From Eopsaltria australis (taxonomy: Eukaryota; Chordata; Aves; Passeriformes; Petroicidae): a stretch of 64,000 bases of DNA. Of this stretch, positions 43,705 to 64,000 are shown one piece after another. The notes beneath the pieces were generated by a model that ran no database searches, was not told where the DNA came from, and worked only from the letters and a program-made list of their open reading frames with translations. The position numbers and the translations under genes are program-made. Where the stretch lies: assembly GCA_034509425.1 (NCBI GenBank), contig JAVTVJ010001200.1, positions 248,001 to 312,000 on the forward strand, read 5' to 3'. How positions within the stretch are numbered: the first letter of the stretch is position 1; every line of letters starts with the position of its first letter.

Positions 43705-45785
43705 AGCACCGGAGCCGTGTGTGGGCAGCTGCACCCAGCAGCCATATGTCTCCTTTGCACCCTCATTTAGCTCAGGAGCGGGTCTGTTCCCTGAGAAACA
43801 AGGCCAGGAAGAGAGTTTATTTAGCAGGAGCTTCCTGCCTTTTCCAGATTTGCTGCCAGATCCATCTGAACTGGAAATGCAGAACTTTCTTGCTTTTATT
43901 CCCTGCCCAACCAGGAGCTGCTGCTGCATTCTCGGGGCTCGGCAGCTGCAAACTGCGGGTGGCAGGAAGGCAGCAGAGGTGGAATTCCATGTTCCTTTCT
44001 GGAGTGAGGAGGAGGATGTAAATGTGTCCCGACTCCCTGGCCCTTGGCCAGCATTCCCAGTATACCCAGTCACTGCTGTCACTGGCCCAGTGGCTTTGCC
44101 AATCCCCATCCCCGAACCAAAACAGCAACAACACCTCCCCCACCTCCTCCCTTCCACCTTCTCCCACCTTTGCTCCGTTCTCTTTCCTGACACACATTTG
44201 GTGTTGCATCCTTGTAATTTATCTCTCCCAAGGCCCAGCTCAATCCCACCCACCCTCCCCGAGTCCTCTGAACTTCCACACTCTCCGCAAGCCCCGTCTG
44301 TCACCGTCACTCGTGTCTGCCACCCCCTCGCTGCATCCCACGGCTGCCCGAGGGAGCGGGGCTGATTCATTCATCCCGCAAGGAATCCTCCTCTGGAAAG
44401 CAGCAGTGCACAGATCTTCCCTGGATTCTGCACGCAGGGAAATGTCCTGGAGGCTGCCTGGCGGGGACGGAAGCTGTAACAGGAGGGGGCAGCTGATAAA
44501 TGTCAGTTCTGGGGCTCTGAGTTGTCTTTTCTGGGAAATCTGGTGATATTCCCTGTGTGATGCTGAAGTTGCATTGCAGCACGATGGGAAAAGATCCTGT
44601 TATCCTTCTTAAATTTGGCTGAGGTGTTTGGCTTGGGGGGAAAAGCTTGTTAGAGGGTGGGTGGTGCAAAGGGAATGAGCTGTACAAAACCTGCTCCTTT
44701 ATTTGAGTGTCATGTGTGCAGTTCCGGTGCTGCCTCCTCCCTCCCTTCCCCAAATCTGCTCCAGATTCTCTTGGAATGTTTAAGCCCCCAGCCTGGGCAT
44801 GAGCCTGGAGCAGTTTCCTACAGTTTGGAATGTTTTGGGATGGGGGGAGGCAGAGTTTACCACCTTCACTCTCTGCACAATCCTCCCACGAGTGAGGCTC
44901 ATCAAGCAAAGTGTTCCATTTTCCTTTCCTGACCTAATTCCTGTTGGAGCAGCGTGGGATTCCCTCGTGTGGGGCTCGTCACCCTGTGCAGCCTCCCTGG
45001 GAACAGCGCTGCTGGAGCTCAGCCTGCTGGGGTGAGGACAGGCCCCTGCAGCTGCAGGATGGATGCTTTGCCTGCTCCTTCTTCCCACGAATTTTCTGGG
45101 ATATTTCCCACCCGCTTAAGCTGCCGCTCAGCCTTGAGTTCAGTAACTTTTCCCTTTCCTGCTTGTCCCATCTGTGGCTCTGGACTGGCAGCAGCCTCGG
45201 TCATGGCCAGCCTTGAGCAGGTGGTGGTGGAATGCAGGGAGCTGAGGTGGCCATGCCACCTCCCTGTGCCAGTCCTGTCCCATTGTCCCACTGGATCTGG
45301 CGTTTTCCAGTCACCCCAGGGCACCTGCCCTCCGTGTCTTGGCAAATTTGTTACAAACCCCTGTAAGAATCCATGGAATGGAGGCAGTTCACTGCATTCT
45401 CCTGCTTTCTGTGTCTGGAACCAATTCCAGTGACTGCATCAATGTCAAATACACGTTTTGTGTTCAGTAGCTCCACAAATTAAAGGGGAATAGCCCAGGA
45501 ATATCAGCTGTTCCTGTGCAGAGTCAGGAGTCAAGAAATCTCTGTGAGATCTGACTCTGTTTCAGCCACATTCTGCCAAAGGAATTGAAAATGAGTTGTT
45601 AAACATCAGGTGTGTTTTGTTGTGCGAGGGTTTTTGTTTGAGCCTCGCTCTGATTTAGGCAGAAAATTCGGATTTTTGGGAACTTGTCTCTCCAAAGGTG
45701 TTTCCCTGTGCCACATCCCTCCACAGCCATGTGGAGCTGGTTTAGTCCTTGCTCAGACTCTGAGACCTGCTCCGAGTGACTGCAT
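43705..45785. other. R3HDM2: R3HDM2 intron 1, unique sequence
   Basis: Nothing recognisable as an exon or repeat. Confidence 0.45.
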
Positions 45786-45787
45786 TC

Positions 45788-46065
45788 ATAAAATCATGGA
45801 GTGGTTTGGCTTGGGAGGGACCTTAAAGCTCATCCAGTCCCACCCCCTGCCATGGGCAGGGACACCTTCCACTATCCCAGGGTGCTCCAAGCTCCATCCA
45901 GCCTGGCCTTGGGCACTGCCAGGGATCCAGGGGCAGCCACAGCTGCTCTGGGAAATCCATTCCAGGGCCTCCCCACCCTCACAGGGAGGAATTTCTCCCC
46001 AATATCCCACCTTTCTCTGCCCTCTGGCAGTAGGAAGCCTTTCCCACTTGTCCTGGCACTGCAGT
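45788..46065 (-). mobile_element. CR1 tail fragment
   Basis: aaatcatggagtggtttggc, gaccttaaagctcatccagt, ccttccactatcccagggtg and cacagggaggaatttctccc. Confidence 0.95.
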
Positions 46066-46094
46066 TCCTGATGAGCTGGGGCAGGGCTGAGGTT

Positions 46095-46316
46095 TCAATT
46101 CCAGATGATGAATTTGGAATTAACGCTTAACTTGATGAGCAGATCCTTGTTGAGCTCTTTGGTGTTGAAGCACACCAAAGCACAGGCACTGCCCTGTCCA
46201 GGCTCCACTCTAATCCAGAGGGGTTTCCAGGGACTCTGCTTCTTGCTAATCAAAGGGAAGCAATTAAATGCAACTTTATCAGGAATTTTTGTCTTAATGT
46301 GTAATTTGAGTCCCAC
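46095..46316 (-). pseudogene. Unidentified antisense open frame beside a CR1
   Basis: 73 codons on the minus strand of non-repetitive composition (e.g. PWKPLWIRVEPGQGSACALV). Not recognised. Directly adjoins the CR1 copy and might be a transduced or retroposed gene fragment, or chance. Confidence 0.2.
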
Positions 46317-46885
46317 TCGTCCTGAGGTATCTGACCAGAAGGAGATCTCAGGGTTACCTTATCTCACAGAACTTGTTTGGGGTACAAGGCTGTTTTCTCA
46401 CTGAAAGTTTGACTGATTCCAAAAAGAACTGGGCTGGGATTTGAGGAAATGCAGATTTTTGGTGGTGGTTTGCCCTGGCACAGAGCACAGCTCTGCTTGC
46501 TGGAGGTTATTTCACCTGTGTGATGTTTGCTGGTTTAGAGCTGCCCTCAGTCTCTCTCTCTCCATCACTTACCTGCCTCAGGACCTCTGTTCTGCCTCAG
46601 GGACTTTGTCCAGCCCTTGTGGCTCCAAAATCCTGGTGAGACCCACGGAGCTCCTGCTCGGTCCCCTCGAGCTGGGGCTGCCCCCAGGGGATGAGTGGGT
46701 GGGCTTGATCCGAGTGCTTGGTTTGGGATCTGTGCTCGAGGTGGGTTCCAGGGAAGTTCCAACCTGCATGTGCAGGAGTTTGTGTGCAGAGAGAACCCGT
46801 GTGCACCCCTGACCCCTGTCCCTGTCCTGTCCCCGTCCTGTCCCTGTCCTGCAGGTGCCCGTCGCTGCGTCGGAGGGCTCTGAAG

Positions 46886-61959
<15,074 letters not shown>

Positions 61960-61964
61960 GTGAG

Positions 61965-63560
61965 TCCCACAGGGCCAGAGGAATCCCGGGGTGCTCTGGG
62001 TTCACACCTGGGGTTGGGGATCCCCACACTCGCTGTGCTCGTGGCAGGGCAGGAGAAGGTTGGGCTTTGCTGTGCCTGAGTGATTCCGTGGGATATCCAA
62101 CCTTCCCCCTTGGAAAAGGGTCCAGAGCCCTTGGATGAGTGGCAAACTGGAACCAGTTCCCCTCCAGACCATCCCAAATGGGTGTTGGGTCTGAGCTCCC
62201 CAGGACTGGACTTGTGAAGTGCTGGGGGAAGGCAGACCTGAAGCAATGCTGGGGATGTTCTCCAGAGCATCCCTCCCTGAATTAAAGCTCAGGGATGTTC
62301 CATGTGCCACAGCTGGGCTGTTTCCAGGGATAGAACCCTGCAGGAAGCACCCATGGGTGACATTCCTGTGTACTTGTTCTGCTCCTGAGGCTGTGACCAG
62401 CCACAGCCCAGCTCTGTCCTGCTGCAGGAGTGGGGATGGGGTGGGAAAACATCCCAGTGAGGGGTTTGGGGAGCAAATTCATGTGGAGTGGGTGGTGGTG
62501 TGGGGGGTATCCACAGCACCTTCCTGTCCCAGGTTGGTGCTGGAGCTCAGCCTGCCCAGGGGCTCCGTAGGGATCCCCTGGCATCACCTCAGAGTCATGG
62601 AGTCTCCTACAGCAAAGAGCTACTGGAGTTAAACTGGAGGGGTTCAAGGTGCAGCAGGGCAGGGAGGTCGCTGGGTAATCACACCAAGGCTCCCTTTCCC
62701 ATGAGAAGTTGGACCAGGTGTTCATCTGAGGTCCTGTCCAAGCTGGGCTGTTCCATGATTCTCAGTGTTTTCACTGGACTGGAATGAGAGGAGGGAAGAA
62801 CCTCCTGGAAAAACTTTTACTGCAGGTAACAGGAGCAGCTCCTTCCCAGCTGTAGGAGAGGGGGGAGCTGGTAGTTCTTGGGCTCTGGAGTGGCTCCAGG
62901 GTTGTGGATCTGTTTGTGGAAGGTTCTGGGACTCTCTGGGGTGTCTGGAGCAGGAGCAGCAAGAGTCCCTGGGTGGGATCTCATGCAGGATCACTGGGTT
63001 GTACTGGGGTTTCAGTTTGTACCTTCTACAGTCTCATCCAAGGGTTTAGGTCCTGGAAAAATTGATTTCAAGTGTTTGACTGTTGGTGAAGGGTCTGGAA
63101 ATGCAGCATCCCCATGTCCGTGTCCCTTCCGTGTCACCAAAGGTCAACTCAAAGGACCAAACCCCCTGTCCAGCGCTGACCATCACAGGTTCAGCACATT
63201 GTGGGGGGTTTTAGTGAGGGGTTGTCATAAAGCAGGTGCTCCAGGTGACAAAGTGGGGGTCCCTGTGGAAGGTGAGTGTGCAGGCATGGCCAGGGAGCAC
63301 TGTAGGGAGTGCTGGAAACGGGAGAGACACGAGGGTTGTGCTGGGAGACGAGGCTCTCCTGCTGCTGCTGGCCCTGTGTGCCACTCCTCCTGCCAGGCCA
63401 GAGCTGCTTTGGGGCAGGTCACTCCTCCCCAGCTCCGCAGAGCCTCCGCCTGGGCTGTGTCTGATGGGATGGATGCTGCCCTGGAATGGTCTCTGTGCTT
63501 CCCAACCCCTGCAACGCCCCTCTGTGTTTGCAGTTGGCTCACTTGACTAACCTTGTTGTT
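61965..63560. other. R3HDM2: R3HDM2 intron 12, mostly unique
   Basis: A decayed plus-oriented CR1 terminus is suggested at about 62650-62765 (gaggtcctgtccaagctggg, ttccatgattctcag). Nothing else recognised. Confidence 0.4.
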
Positions 63561-63564
63561 CCTT

Positions 63565-64000
63565 CTTTCTCTCCTTCCTTTTCCTTCCTTCCTTCCTTCC
63601 TTCCTTCCTTCCTTCCTTCCTTCCTTCCTTCCTTCCTTCCTTCCTTCCTTCCTTCCTTCCGAAATTCCTTCCGAAATTCCTTCCAAAATTCCTTCCAAAA
63701 TTCCTTCCGAAATTCCTTCCGAAATTCCTTCCGAAATTCCTTCCGAAATTCCTTCCGAAATTCCTTCCGAAATTCCTTCCTTCCTTCCGAAATTCCTTCC
63801 TTCCTTCCGAAATTCCTTCCTTCCGAAATTCCTTCCTTCCGAAATTCCTTCCTTCCGAAATTCCTTCCTTCCTTCCGAAATTCCTTCCTTCCTTCCGAAA
63901 TTCCTTCCATCCTTCCGAAATTCCTTCCTTCCTTCCGAAATTCCTTCCTTCCTTCCTTCCTTCCTTCCTTCCTTCCTTCCTTCCTTCCTTCCTTCCTTCC
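63565..64000. repeat. (TTCC)n microsatellite with GAAATTCC interruptions, to the window edge
   Basis: Uninterrupted ttcc units to 63660, then about 22 units of ccgaaattcctt with variable numbers of extra ttcc, then pure ttcc again to 64000. Confidence 0.97.

Noticed and set aside
63539..63910. EFRKEFRKE-type frame at the right edge
   Set aside because: Antisense translation of the TTCC/GAAATTCC microsatellite.

Overview
This is a GC-rich window from a bird genome. The best evidence is many truncated CR1 LINE copies, recognisable by their antisense tail (gaatggtttgg...ggaccttaaag), plus one short solo LTR and very dense minisatellites. The density and G+C content suggest a gene-rich microchromosome. 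The species cannot be fixed from the sequence.

Four protein-coding genes are supported by exon-level homology, splice sites and reading phase. GLI1 (minus strand) occupies positions 1-1984; its 5' coding exons are present and the zinc-finger part runs off the left edge. INHBE (minus, 2 coding exons, 347 codons) is at 15490-17109. INHBC (minus, 2 coding exons, 362 codons) is at 22636-24954. R3HDM2 (plus) has a CpG-island first exon ending near 26327, a first intron of about 20.5 kb, and twelve coding exons between 46886 and 61959 encoding 444 residues; the gene runs off the right edge. GLI1-INHBE-INHBC-R3HDM2, with R3HDM2 in the opposite orientation to the other three, is the same block known on human 12q13.3, inverted relative to the human map.

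Layout: 1-2 kb GLI1 coding exons with a 16-bp minisatellite in one intron; 2-14.5 kb GLI1 upstream DNA with CR1 tails, several minisatellites, a CpG island (10.4-11.2 kb), a CACACG-rich tract (11.2-12.2 kb) and a strong CTCF-like motif (12.27 kb); 14.5-17.4 kb INHBE with 3' UTR and promoter; 17.4-22.2 kb spacer with two CR1 tails; 22.2-25.2 kb INHBC; 25.3-27.1 kb GGGATCCC-rich repeat and R3HDM2 CpG-island promoter; 27-46.8 kb R3HDM2 intron 1, with six tandem arrays, CR1 copies, and two candidate internal promoters or alternative first exons; 46.9-62 kb R3HDM2 exons 2-13; 62-64 kb intron ending in a TTCC-type microsatellite.

INHBE and INHBC encode TGF-beta superfamily activin subunits (secreted, liver-type in mammals), GLI1 a Hedgehog-pathway transcription factor, and R3HDM2 a cytoplasmic R3H/SUZ RNA-binding protein. 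They are neighbours by ancient synteny, not an operon-like functional unit. I found no new biological system. The most notable features are a conserved in-frame R3HDM2 exon with a non-GT donor, tandem arrays that begin within a few bases of several R3HDM2 splice donors, a duplicated composite CR1, a solo LTR with intact 6-bp target duplication, and a trio of CTCF-like motifs.
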